A stretch of DNA of 64,000 bases from an uncultured Lachnospiraceae bacterium (lineage in GTDB: Bacteria; Bacillota; Clostridia; Lachnospirales; Lachnospiraceae), in assembly GCA_910586015.1 (NCBI GenBank), contig CAJUGJ010000018.1, positions 1 to 64,000 on the forward strand, written 5' to 3'. Below are positions 37,556 to 45,876 of the stretch, piece after piece. Both the position numbers and the translations under genes were made by a program. Under the pieces are notes generated by a model. That model was given only the letters and a program-made list of their open reading frames with translations, ran no database searches and was not told the origin of the DNA. Every line of letters begins with the position of its first letter. Positions within the stretch are counted from its first letter, which is position 1.

Positions 37556-38146
37556 TTGAATCAAATGAAAGTAAAGAAAGAAAAGATATATTATTTTAAT
37601 CCAGAAGAACAACTCGCCTCCTATTATTTTGGGGAAGCCTTTTCTAAACTTCTGGAAGAAAACTATCGAAGAGGACAAGAACTTGTATTTTTATGTATTG
37701 GTTCCGATCGTGCAACTGGCGACTGTCTTGGCCCTATTCTTGGATATAAACTTACTAGACTTCCTTCTAAAGATTATTTTGTCTATGGAACATTAGAACA
37801 GCCTGTTCATGCAAAAAATCTTGCAAATACAATACAAGAAATCTATCATACCCATATAGATCCATTTGTAATTGCTATTGACTCTTCTCTTGGACGTGCT
37901 ACGCATATTGGATATGCTACTCTTGGAAAAGGTCCTTTAAAACCCGGAGCAGGTGTAGATAAAGATCTGCCTTGTGTTGGGGATCTTTTTATTACAGGGA
38001 TTGTAAATTTATCAGGAATGTTTGATCATATGTTACTTCAAACAACAAGACTTAATGTAGTAATGTCCCTTGCTGATCATATTTATCTTGGAATTCGTCA
38101 AGGAATTCGAATGTGTATTCGAGGATTTCATTCTATTCATTCGTAA
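37556..38146 (+). CDS. yyaC: Spore protease YyaC
   Basis: A 196-residue protein of the YyaC family, related to the germination protease GPR fold. It has the conserved segments CIGSDRATGDCLGPILGYKL (about residues 52-71) and AIDSSLGR (about 106-113), then GAGVDKDLPCVGD. YyaC is made in sporulation but its substrate is not established. The TTG at 37556 lies 7 nt after AAGGTGG and is the better start; an ATG follows three codons later. Confidence 0.88.
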   Translation: MNQMKVKKEKIYYFNPEEQLASYYFGEAFSKLLEENYRRGQELVFLCIGSDRATGDCLGPILGYKLTRLPSKDYFVYGTLEQPVHAKNLANTIQEIYHTHIDPFVIAIDSSLGRATHIGYATLGKGPLKPGAGVDKDLPCVGDLFITGIVNLSGMFDHMLLQTTRLNVVMSLADHIYLGIRQGIRMCIRGFHSIHS

Positions 38147-38691
38147 AAAATAAAGGGTTGTCACTTTAACAAATGAAAATTCGTGAAATGATAGATTTTT
38201 TTAAATTTTATGGACAGTTTCATCTGAAGAAGAGTCATGCGTTAAACTATATAATAATCATTCTTGTGATACTATTTGTGGAATATATGGAGAAAAACTT
38301 ACTATCGATTATGTTTTATTGACAATGAAGATTATTCTTTTTTGAATGTCATTATGGAAGTCAAATGTGTTGACATATTATTACTGTATTTAATTGAAAA
38401 AAAATGTATTTATAAAAGTAAATATTTTTATATATAATACACATACAGCCGTCTTTAAATTTTGGACGGCTGTATGTGTATCGCTATATCAATATAAAAA
38501 TCCTTGTCTTTATCTTTTGAAGATTTTACTGTCTCAATACGTCTGCTTATAAATTTTGTCTGTTTTTTATATGCAAACAAGAATAATAAGTGTTCTGATA
38601 AAGAAGTATTAAAACAGAATTTCTCAATATTACTTAACAAAGTAGATTGGCGTAGGCTATTATCTTCTTCTATAGTAAGTGTGTGAATACG
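38147..38691. other. Decayed, gene-poor DNA with a long palindrome
   Basis: No intact gene seen. An open frame at 38173 encodes about 49 residues with a hydrophobic centre but has no ribosome site or recognisable family. A 16-bp perfect inverted repeat (TACACATACAGCCGTC 38438-38453 / GACGGCTGTATGTGTA 38465-38480) has an 11-nt loop and no T run on either strand. Part of the 38.1-40.6 kb accessory scar. Confidence 0.5.
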
Positions 38692-38889
38692 TTACTTCGG
38701 CTCTCCAGTTCCATCGACCTTGTCATAGTAGTAGTTGGTAAAATACCTCACAATAATGCCACCATATCTACATTATCTAAAATAAATATCAATTTTCTTG
38801 AATCCCATGTTTGAAAGAACACTTTTACTTAGTCAACTTCTATCAATATACTTTCTATATGTCCATCTTCTATAGGAAAACTATTCTTT
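38692..38889 (-). pseudogene. Broken small ORF downstream of immunity-like gene
   Basis: Reading the minus strand gives NSFPIEDGHIESILIEVD, a stop, VKVFFQTWDSRKLIFILDNV, then after a frameshift RYFTNYYYDKVDGTGEPK and a stop at 38692. One nonsense and one frameshift change thus interrupt a coherent protein of about 65 residues or more. I do not recognise the family; small proteins of this kind often are immunity proteins in polymorphic-toxin arrays (inference). Confidence 0.5.
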
Positions 38890-39303
38890 TTTTCTATCTC
38901 CATAAACTTCATCTACTCTTTCAAAGGACTCAGACAACATAGAATTTAATCCATCAAGTATTTTCTCATATATAGTTATCCATTCCGATAATCTATTCTC
39001 TTTAAAAAGTAAAATAACTGAAAGAATTTGATTAAACAATTCTTCTTTTGTAATATTTTTTCTATAATTTTCATTTTCATAAAAATCATTTTCAACCCAT
39101 TTGTACCACTCATATGGAGTATTGTTGAAGTCTATTCCCCATTCATATACTTCTAAAGGCCCAAAAGACACTTTTTTTATTATAACAATATCTTCATTTT
39201 CATTAGGAACTAAATTAGGTTTTGTATAACACCAATTCTCTATAAAACAAGGTTCTCTCGGAATATCCAAAGCTTTCGATAAATTCAATAGTTTCATTTT
39301 CAT
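38881..39303 (-). CDS. Putative immunity protein of a polymorphic toxin
   Basis: An intact 140-residue acidic soluble protein rich in Trp/Tyr (WGIDFNNTPYEWYKWVENDF). The family is not recognised. Its ATG overlaps the stop of an upstream truncated frame as ATGA (39300-39303), the coupled arrangement common for toxin-immunity pairs. With the degraded fragments on both sides, an orphan immunity gene is the most economical reading, but this rests on context only. Confidence 0.5.
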   Translation of the reverse strand: MKMKLLNLSKALDIPREPCFIENWCYTKPNLVPNENEDIVIIKKVSFGPLEVYEWGIDFNNTPYEWYKWVENDFYENENYRKNITKEELFNQILSVILLFKENRLSEWITIYEKILDGLNSMLSESFERVDEVYGDRKKE

Positions 39304-39416
39304 TTTTTTATATTTTCTATCTTTTCTATTACTTGCGCAGCACTCAATTTATATTCTGTAAATTCGTTCTTAGCATCTACGAACTCCTCGGCGGATAGCT
39401 TGAACTGGTTATTTTT
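39300..39416 (-). pseudogene. C-terminal fragment of a putative polymorphic toxin
   Basis: A 38-residue frame without a start codon (KNNQFKLSAEEFVDAKNEFT and on to ...IEKIENIKK) directly precedes and overlaps the immunity-like gene by 4 bp. Upstream it is cut by a TAG at 39417-39419. A further short remnant (TEALTGTKTRTIFEEYR) lies at about 39430-39510. The toxin family cannot be named from this much. Confidence 0.45.
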
Positions 39417-39557
39417 CTATATTTTTTAATGAATTTATTATCTATATTCTTCAAAAATCGTTCTCGTTTTTGTGCCAGTCAGAGCCTCCGTTTTCTTCTG
39501 TCCGCCCTTATCTACATGATGCTAGCACCATGTAATTATTACACTAAAAGGGACAAT

Positions 39558-40027
39558 TTATCTGCCTTCCCTCAATTTTTCAAATATCGCTATAACATCT
39601 GGCTGTGTTGGAGTGAACTTTATGCCGCATTTCAACATACCCATAACTTTTTTCGCTTTCTGCCCAATCTCTCTGGCGGTATGCTCACTTGTCAACATCA
39701 GATGATTTCTGGCGATTGTGTATTCCCGCTCTATGTATTCTTCCATTATCGGAAACATATCTTGTATCAGAAATGCGCTCTCCCGGCTGTCGTCCAGTTT
39801 AACTATATGGAGAATATCGCAATGTTTCCCTACTTTTTTTTCTTCTCTATAATCTTCCTGTATTTATCAACGCGGCTAGATAACGGTATCATCCAGTATA
39901 TACCCGTATTCGTATCTTCAAAGCAGTAATAATGTGGTCGGTTTCCCGCCTTATTTCCTTTAAGATATGAATCTGGCATATCTTTAAAAAATTTTTCTTT
40001 AATAATATAAAAACCTGTTTTCTTCAT
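39558..40027 (-). pseudogene. toxN: Type III toxin of the ToxN/AbiQ (CptN) family, frameshifted
   Basis: Two frames together make one complete CptN-like endoribonuclease of about 157 residues. The N-terminal part (MKKTGFYIIKEKFFKDMPDS...GNRPHYYCFEDTNTGIYWMI) runs from 40027 to a TAG at 39830. The C-terminal part runs HCDILHIVKLDDSRESAFLI... to ...KFTPTQPDVIAIFEKLREG. The break is an A8 run on the coding strand (T8 at 39834-39841): nine A residues would restore one frame with no stop. A ribosome site AAGGA precedes the ATG. The upstream RNA antitoxin, terminator and promoter are intact. As written, the toxin is probably inactive unless slippage rescues it. Confidence 0.85.
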
Positions 40028-40049
40028 TTGCCTGTCCTTATTACGAAAA

Positions 40050-40075
40050 AGTCCTCCGCCTTATGGCGAAGGACT
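40050..40075 (-). terminator. Terminator between type III antitoxin repeats and toxin
   Basis: An 11-bp stem (AGTCCTTCGCC / GGCGGAGGACT on the minus strand, one G-T pair) with ATAA loop, followed by TTTT. Type III systems use such a leaky terminator to set the ratio of antitoxin RNA to toxin mRNA. Confidence 0.88.
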
Positions 40076-40077
40076 AC

Positions 40078-40173
40078 ACTTTCAACCCAACCATTTATAT
40101 ACCGCATATCGGTCAGCGGTAAACTTTCAACCCGACCATTTATATACCACATATCGGTCAGTGGTAAACTTTC
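40078..40173 (-). ncRNA. toxI: Type III antitoxin RNA, 2.1 tandem 45-nt repeats (CptI-like)
   Basis: Two direct repeats of exactly 45 bp (40078-40122 and 40123-40167) plus 6 bp of a third. Each repeat, read on the minus strand, forms a hairpin ACCGC/GCGGT (or ACCAC/GTGGT) whose loop carries GACC, able to pair with GGTC/GGTT further downstream as an H-type pseudoknot. The two copies differ by a compensatory change in the stem (G-C to A-T). This arrangement is that of the RNA antitoxin of type III systems, processed by the toxin into repeat units that inhibit it. Confidence 0.88.
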
Positions 40174-40184
40174 TTTGTATCTAC

Positions 40185-40213
40185 ATTCTAGCAAGCACAA
40201 ACAGGAAAGTCAA
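40185..40213 (-). promoter_or_regulatory. Promoter of the type III toxin-antitoxin locus
   Basis: On the minus strand TTGACT (40208-40213), 17-nt spacer, TAGAAT (40185-40190). Transcription would start about 5-10 nt before the first repeat. Confidence 0.82.
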
Positions 40214-40269
40214 TAGGACTTTCTATTAAAATTTTATGTTTTCATTGCATAATTTATTCCTAAAACCAA

Positions 40270-40498
40270 TCAATTCTTAACGTTATCTGCCTTATCATAT
40301 ATCAACGACATATTTTTTCCTAATTCCATAATTTTAGCAATACCCTGCATCATAAATATTCTTTGTGTCTCTAACGTTGTCCTTTTCTTATTTTCATCCG
40401 ATAAATTATTATATTCGTTTAATATTTCTTCTACTTTTTCAAAAAATTCTCTACCAAAACTTTATATAATCTTTTATTTCTTGCATTTTTTCATTCAT
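40270..40498 (-). pseudogene. Small broken ORF
   Basis: From ATG at 40498 the frame reads MNEKMQEIKDYIKFW and stops. A second frame then reads SFGREFFEKVEEILNEYNNL onward through TQRIFMMQGIAKIMELGKNM to TGA at 40270. Removing one A near the junction fuses them into an about 76-residue helical protein. Family not recognised. It lies upstream of the type III locus on the same strand, inside the accessory scar. Confidence 0.45.
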
Positions 40499-40606
40499 AA
40501 CAAACAATACTTTCCTCTCAAATATTACAAATCACAAATGTTTGCAATTCCACTTCAATAAAAACTGATTTGTTGAATTGTTCTATGTCATAATCTTACA
40601 AGTTAA

Positions 40607-40646
40607 AAGAGGTTGTTGCACTAATCTTTTAATGTAACAATCTCTT
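40607..40646 (-). terminator. Terminator of the coiled-coil membrane protein gene
   Basis: Stem AAGAGATTGTTACA / TGCAACAACCTCTT on the minus strand, just after the stop codon at 40650, followed by TTAAC. The core resembles the other TGTTGC-type hairpins in this window. Confidence 0.65.
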
Positions 40647-40649
40647 CAT

Positions 40650-41798
40650 CTATTTTTTTGTTTCATCGGATTTTGTTTGTACCAAAAGAGCATTTTCTTC
40701 TGTGTTTGCTTTAGCATAGGCAAGTGCCTCTGTAATTGTAGTAGCATTTCCAGCTTCCATACATTCAATCATTTTATCTAAAAGCGGGATTGTCATAGTT
40801 TCCTTCCCAATTAATGGTTCATATTTTTCAGAAATTTCTAAAGCAAATTGTTTTCCCATATCTTCCGCTTTTTTTTGCTGTTCATATACCTGATCGTGTT
40901 TTTGTCTTAAATCATTTAGCTCATTTTCATATTTTGCCTTAATATCTTTTGCAATCGCATATTTTGTAGCAGATTCAAAAGTCACCATAGCTTTTTTCTT
41001 TTCTTCCGCAAAATTAGTCAATTCTTCATCAAGTTGCTTTAGTTCTTCATCAAATTTTCCTAATCCATAGACACTTTCATCCTTATCCTTTTGAATTGCC
41101 CTCTTCATATGGTTTATCTTTTTCTTTGCCGCTAAAGCCATAGAACGCTGTGTTTTTATCTTTTTATATGCCTCTATATGCTTTTCTTTTATCAGCCGAT
41201 TGATTGCAATATAAAGACCGCCAAATACTAAAACTGTCAAAATATAAGTAATAATAAGCCAAATTACATGTTCAGGAAATACATATCGATATAAAAGAAA
41301 TGGAATGGCACCTAAAACTAATACTAAAGTTAAAATAATAAATCCAATATCTTTTAGAGTACTTGGTGAAAATAAAGCATAGTAGTATCCATTATTAAAG
41401 ATACTAGGAATTTTTTCTGCTTTATGAATTTTTTTAATTTCCTCTAAATACTGCGTTCTTTCCTCTCGAAGTTCTGCTGTTTCTAGTTCTACCCGCTCGG
41501 AAACCTTCGCATTTTTTTCTTTTTCCTTTTTTGATTTTACTTTTTTAATACGTGCTCTGGTGCTGTTTATCTGTTCGTCAAAGGATGCAGAAAGTTCATC
41601 TTTGCGTTTTTTTGTCACTGAAGCAGTTTCATCATTTTGTGCTTTTTCCTTTGCTGCCAGTTGTCTTTCTAAATCATCTTCTTCTGCTGCAAGTTTACTG
41701 CTTTTTTCTCTATATCCAGTTAGTTCAAGAAGATTTTCCTTCATTGTATAAAGTGTTTCAATTCCACTGGATAAGATACTGGTAGTTTCCTTATCTTC
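40650..41798 (-). CDS. Coiled-coil membrane protein of unknown function
   Basis: A 382-residue protein with two coiled-coil regions (about 30-130 and 220-330) around two membrane segments (about 152-170 and 177-200), a hairpin topology leaving both coiled coils on the same side. The frame opens at 41840, but ATG at 41798 follows AGGAGG and is the likely start. No family recognised. It lies 51 nt downstream of recR and may be its cotranscribed neighbour. Confidence 0.7.
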   Translation of the reverse strand, partial: EDKETTSILSSGIETLYTMKENLLELTGYREKSSKLAAEEDDLERQLAAKEKAQNDETASVTKKRKDELSASFDEQINSTRARIKKVKSKKEKEKNAKVSERVELETAELREERTQYLEEIKKIHKAEKIPSIFNNGYYYALFSPSTLKDIGFIILTLVLVLGAIPFLLYRYVFPEHVIWLIITYILTVLVFGGLYIAINRLIKEKHIEAYKKIKTQRSMALAAKKKINHMKRAIQKDKDESVYGLGKFDEELKQLDEELTNFAEEKKKAMVTFESATKYAIAKDIKAKYENELNDLRQKHDQVYEQQKKAEDMGKQFALEISEKYEPLIGKETMTIPLLDKMIECMEAGNATTITEALAYAKANTEENALLVQTKSDETKK

Positions 41799-41849
41799 CA
41801 TAGAACCGCCTCCTATATGTGCACCATCCGATGTTTCCATCTTATTTTA

Positions 41850-42446
41850 TCATAAGACTATACGTCCTTCTAATGCACGTAGCAATGTAACCTCATCGAT
41901 ATATTCTAAATCTCCACCAACGGGAACTCCACTTGCAATTCTGGATAATTTAATTCCAGTAGGCTTTACTAATTTACTGATATACATTGCAGTAGCTTCT
42001 CCCTCTAAGCTTGAATTTGTTGCAATAATAACTTCATCTACATCCTCTTGAAGTCGTAACATCAATTCTTTTAGCTTGATATCTGTTGGACCAATACCAA
42101 GTGTAGGTGAAATAGCTCCATGCAGTACATGATATACCCCTTCATATTTTCCTATTTTTTCATATGCTGCAAGATCTCTTGTATTTTCTACTACCATAAT
42201 CATCTTGCGATTTCGTTTTACGTTTGTACAAATTGGACAAATTTCACTATCTGTCCATGTACAACAAACTTTACAATAATGAATATTTTTCTTTGCCTGT
42301 ACCATACTTTCTGCAAGATGTTCTACTTGTTCTGTAGGCATACAAATAATATGAAATGCCAGTCGTTGTGCCGTCTTTGCACCAATTCCCGGCAGTCTTC
42401 CTAATTGCTCAATTAGACTGCTGATTTGACTGCTGTAATAATCCAC
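41850..42446 (-). CDS. recR: Recombination mediator protein RecR
   Basis: A 198-residue RecR, which loads RecA with RecO/RecF at gaps. Helix-hairpin-helix LGRLPGIGAKTAQRLAFHI is at the N-terminus, the Cys4 zinc motif (CKVCCTWTDSEICPIC) at about 58-73, then a Toprim domain (VVENTRDLAAYE) and the C-terminal ASGVPVGGDLEYIDEVTL. The order dnaX-ybaB-recR is conserved across bacteria. Confidence 0.97.
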   Translation of the reverse strand: MDYYSSQISSLIEQLGRLPGIGAKTAQRLAFHIICMPTEQVEHLAESMVQAKKNIHYCKVCCTWTDSEICPICTNVKRNRKMIMVVENTRDLAAYEKIGKYEGVYHVLHGAISPTLGIGPTDIKLKELMLRLQEDVDEVIIATNSSLEGEATAMYISKLVKPTGIKLSRIASGVPVGGDLEYIDEVTLLRALEGRIVL

Positions 42447-42502
42447 GTCTTTTTTCCTGCTTTCTCTGAATTTTCTTAATTGCTGCGACAGACGACATTT
42501 TC

Positions 42503-42865
42503 TTAGAACATACCTCCAAATCCGCCTCCAAGACCATTAAGACCACCTGTTATTGAATTCATTATATCGGAAGACTCTTCTTCCATCTTACGCAACGCCT
42601 CATTCGTTGCTGCCACAATTAAATCCTGAAGCATCTCAATATCATCTGGATCAACTACTTCTTTAGAAAGCTGAATCGATGTCACTTCTTTCTTTCCAGA
42701 AACACAAACTTTCACAGCTCCTCCGCCTGCACTTGCCTCCCATACTTTTTCTTCAAGTTCTTTTTGTTTTTCTTCCATTTGTTTTTGCATTTTCTGAGCC
42801 TGCTTCATCAAATTATTCATATTGCCAGGCATCATACCTCCCGGAAATCCTCCTCGTTTTGCCAT
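42503..42865 (-). CDS. ybaB: YbaB/EbfC family nucleoid-associated protein
   Basis: A 120-residue DNA-binding dimer subunit. A Gly/Met-rich N-terminus (MAKRGGFPGGMMPGNMNNLM) precedes the coiled-coil helix (KQAQKMQKQMEEKQKELEEK) and the beta-sheet core. GGGAGG precedes the ATG. Lies between dnaX and recR as usual. Confidence 0.96.
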   Translation of the reverse strand: MAKRGGFPGGMMPGNMNNLMKQAQKMQKQMEEKQKELEEKVWEASAGGGAVKVCVSGKKEVTSIQLSKEVVDPDDIEMLQDLIVAATNEALRKMEEESSDIMNSITGGLNGLGGGFGGMF

Positions 42866-42897
42866 TTGATTACCTCCATTCTTTCTTTTCCTATTTT

Positions 42898-44490
42898 TTA
42901 ATTTTCAAATTCGATTGGAACTCCCTTAAATATCTTTTTTAGATCCAAAGTTTCTTCTGCTTTCACCTCTTTAGAAGATTGTAGTTTGGTAACAACTTTC
43001 ATTTTTTCTCCAATAACTGAAAAAATAATATCCTCTATTTCCTTTAGATGTTGTTCTTTATTGACTACTTGTAAATCCATCTCACTATTAAATAATAACA
43101 CTATCTCATTTTCTGCTCCCTGTGTACATTTAGCGTTCATTAGAGCTATTTTAATTAGTGGATGTGTCTTTGCTGTAATTTTGTTCCATGCCTTTATAAC
43201 AATATTGCAACCTTCTGAATCTGTTGCCGAAAATTCACTTTTATCATAAATATCTTCTTTTATAGCAGTTAAAAGTTCTTTTTGTTCTGTAATATTATCA
43301 TTTTCTTCTAAAGTCTTTTCTGAAACTGAAATAACACCATGTTTTAACTTTTCTTCGAGTTTTTGAACTCTCTCAGTCAAGGAATCATAATCTCGTTCCA
43401 TCTCTGGTCTACATAACTTAATTAAAGCAACTTCTACTAAAACTCTCTTTTGTACCGCAAACTTAATTTGATTAGAAAGATCAGAAAAAATGCGGATATA
43501 TCGCATCAATGTTTCTGCATTTGTCGTTTTTGCTTCTTGCTGTAAAAGTTTTTGTTGATCGGTAGAAACTTCTAAAAGATCTGCCATCTCATCGGATGCT
43601 TTTAATAATAATAAGTTTCTGAAATACCAAGTAAAATCAATCGTAAACTGATATAAATCTCTACCCGAAGTTACTAATTCTTCTAATAAATTAATACAAC
43701 TCACTACATTTTCCTGTATAATATCTCGATGAAATCTTACAAATACCTCTATATCAACCTTTCCTAATACTTCTAATACATTATCATAGGTAAGTTTTTG
43801 TCCTAGATAAAATGAGATACACTCTTCCAATAAACTTAAAGCATCCCTCATTGCACCATCGGCAGCTCTTGCCACATAACGCAATGCTTTTTCTTCTGCC
43901 TCAATTCCCTCTTTTTCTATCAATTCTTTTAAACACTCTACAATATCCTCAATAGTAATTCGTTTAAAATCATATCTTTGGCATCTGGAAAGAATGGTGA
44001 CTGGAATTTTATGCACTTCTGTTGTTGCTAAAATAAAAATCACATAGGAAGGAGGCTCTTCTAATGTTTTTAACAGAGCATTAAATGCACCCGCAGAAAG
44101 CATATGAACTTCATCAATAATATACACTTTGTACTTTCCCTCAGTAGGAGAATACTTTACCTCTTCAACAATTTCTCGAATATTATCTACACCATTATTG
44201 GAAGCAGCATCAATTTCTATAACATTCATAGAAGTTTGATTTCCAATTACCTTACACATAGTACATATTCCACAGGGATTTCCGTCTACTGGATGTTCGC
44301 AATTCACTGCTTTAGCAAAAATTTTAGAAACAGTAGTCTTTCCTGTTCCTCTTGTTCCACAAAACAAATAGGCATGTCCAATTCTTCCCGCTTTGATCTG
44401 ATTTTTTAGAGTAGTAACAACTGCCGTTTGCCCCTTTACAGCTTCAAATGTATTTGGTCGGAATTTTCGATAAAGAGCAGTATATGACAT
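42898..44490 (-). CDS. dnaX: DNA polymerase III subunit gamma/tau
   Basis: A 530-residue clamp-loader ATPase. Walker A CGTRGTGKTT is at about 44-53, a zinc module Cys-x8-Cys-x2-Cys-x2-Cys at about 64-79, Walker B IIDEVHMLS near 125, and the SRC motif LSRCQRYDFKR near 167. Tau-like C-terminal domains extend from about 370. I did not find an obvious slippery run for a separate gamma product. It has its own promoter and heads the ybaB-recR unit. Confidence 0.96.
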   Translation of the reverse strand: MSYTALYRKFRPNTFEAVKGQTAVVTTLKNQIKAGRIGHAYLFCGTRGTGKTTVSKIFAKAVNCEHPVDGNPCGICTMCKVIGNQTSMNVIEIDAASNNGVDNIREIVEEVKYSPTEGKYKVYIIDEVHMLSAGAFNALLKTLEEPPSYVIFILATTEVHKIPVTILSRCQRYDFKRITIEDIVECLKELIEKEGIEAEEKALRYVARAADGAMRDALSLLEECISFYLGQKLTYDNVLEVLGKVDIEVFVRFHRDIIQENVVSCINLLEELVTSGRDLYQFTIDFTWYFRNLLLLKASDEMADLLEVSTDQQKLLQQEAKTTNAETLMRYIRIFSDLSNQIKFAVQKRVLVEVALIKLCRPEMERDYDSLTERVQKLEEKLKHGVISVSEKTLEENDNITEQKELLTAIKEDIYDKSEFSATDSEGCNIVIKAWNKITAKTHPLIKIALMNAKCTQGAENEIVLLFNSEMDLQVVNKEQHLKEIEDIIFSVIGEKMKVVTKLQSSKEVKAEETLDLKKIFKGVPIEFEN

Positions 44491-44538
44491 TTATTACACC
44501 TGTTCCTTTCCTCATCGTTTCTCTAACTCCTAAATTTT

Positions 44539-44567
44539 ATAGTATCATACAATTTCGGAAAAAGCAA
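44539..44567 (-). promoter_or_regulatory. Sigma-A promoter of dnaX
   Basis: Minus strand TTGCTT (44562-44567), 17-nt spacer, TACTAT (44539-44544), about 50 nt upstream of the dnaX ATG. Confidence 0.65.
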
Positions 44568-44575
44568 TCTAGGGA

Positions 44576-45553
44576 TTACGGAAAAACCTTTTGAAAGTGT
44601 TGATAATCTTTGTTTTTACTCCATTCTCCACCCCAAGTAAATCCTCGTGAAATAAATGCTTTATAACAGACATCATCTTTTTTAATATAATAATCACAAT
44701 CTATATTTCTATCTGCATACTCTTTTGCTTCTTTTGGCAAAGTTTTTATTTTTCCCTTTTCTTCTTTTACTTGTGGATTATATAGTGGATTTATGTCCAC
44801 TGCCAATCCATACGCATGATTAGACAGTTGATTTGTTCCTTCTACTAAACGAAAATTAAAACAGGATGTATTATTTGCCTCCATAGAAATATCATCATCT
44901 GCTTTATAATTATCAATTAAAACTATTCGTTCAATTGGATATTTAGCATCAAATAACTCTTTAAAAATATCAATTATATCATCTGCAATTAATTTGTTAA
45001 CTACTAACTCTCCAATATAGATCTCATTATCAAATCCATAATGCAATATCCTGATATATCTTAAATTTTCTAGTGGTACTGTACAATTTTCTCCAAAAGA
45101 GTTATTTTCCATTCTACTATAGACCTCTGGAGAAATTTCTTCTGTCCAAAAACAAGCTGCAAGCGTTGCAGCATTTGCAGTAATGACTTTAACCATAGAA
45201 GCTGCTGGTACAGTTTTAAGACTTTCTACTACAGAATTATCCACTTCTTCTGAAGATTTTGGAGAAACCACGGATCCAAAAATATGAATTTCTTCTAACT
45301 CTTCCTGTCTATATTCCTCTATTTGAATATTTTTAGAATCTGCGGAAACATATGGAATAATAGATGGTTCAGGAGTTGGACTTAACAATCTCTCTTTTGG
45401 CCACTGTGTAGGAACTGAGGACTCCTCTTTAATAATTAGCTCTGAAGGTGTACTATAATTACTGTTTGTCTCCTTTGCTGCACATCCACTTAATTGATTG
45501 ACAGACAAAATGCAAACGAGGAACACATAAATCACTCTCTTTATTTTTTTCAC
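44576..45553 (-). CDS. M15-family D-Ala-D-Ala carboxypeptidase-like lipoprotein
   Basis: A 325-residue lipoprotein (lipobox LSGC near residue 24; start GTG behind AAGGAGG). The C-terminal half carries the M15/VanY-type zinc site: SNHAYGLAVDINP (about residues 249-261) supplies His and Asp, and YQHFQ at the end supplies the last His. Probably trims peptidoglycan stem peptides. The middle has a helical domain with no known family. It ends 31 nt ahead of the dnaX promoter. Confidence 0.85.
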   Translation of the reverse strand: MKKIKRVIYVFLVCILSVNQLSGCAAKETNSNYSTPSELIIKEESSVPTQWPKERLLSPTPEPSIIPYVSADSKNIQIEEYRQEELEEIHIFGSVVSPKSSEEVDNSVVESLKTVPAASMVKVITANAATLAACFWTEEISPEVYSRMENNSFGENCTVPLENLRYIRILHYGFDNEIYIGELVVNKLIADDIIDIFKELFDAKYPIERIVLIDNYKADDDISMEANNTSCFNFRLVEGTNQLSNHAYGLAVDINPLYNPQVKEEKGKIKTLPKEAKEYADRNIDCDYYIKKDDVCYKAFISRGFTWGGEWSKNKDYQHFQKVFP

Positions 45554-45584
45554 TGTTTCCTCCTTTCTGATCTGTCATTATATC

Positions 45585-45854
45585 TTAATCTTCCTCTATC
45601 ACTTGAATTTCTAGATAATCAAATCCAATCGTTTCAACAAAGTTATCTTGTGTAAATCGAGTTTTATTGTGTCTTTTAAATTCTGATACTGTTACATCAA
45701 GCCAAATAGGTTTAGATAAATCAAACGCATAACAAAGCTCATCTAATGCCGCAAATATTTTTTTCGTTCTAGTTAAGGAAAGATCTTCGTTACAGATCTC
45801 CATATCCTGAAGCAGACGATTTCCCTTTACTATTTTTCCCCATAAGCGAAACAT
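45585..45854 (-). CDS. Small conserved protein of unknown function
   Basis: An 89-residue soluble protein starting at ATG 45854 (AGAGGA upstream; the frame is open to 45890 but lacks a better start). It contains FDLSKPIWLDVTVSEFKRHN and ends in an acidic tail. No family recognised. It lies 22 nt downstream of the flavodoxin-like gene and is probably cotranscribed with it. Confidence 0.65.
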   Translation of the reverse strand: MFRLWGKIVKGNRLLQDMEICNEDLSLTRTKKIFAALDELCYAFDLSKPIWLDVTVSEFKRHNKTRFTQDNFVETIGFDYLEIQVIEED

Positions 45855-45876
45855 TTTTTCCTCTTTTCTATAAATT

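Noticed and set aside
39830..39850. Programmed ribosomal frameshift in toxN
   Set aside because: The A8 run is slippery, but type III toxins are normally single-frame; loss or a miscall is simpler. Kept only as a possibility within the finding.
40078..40173. CRISPR array
   Set aside because: The 45-bp repeats are directly adjacent with no spacers and no cas genes; the terminator and ToxN-like gene identify a type III antitoxin.
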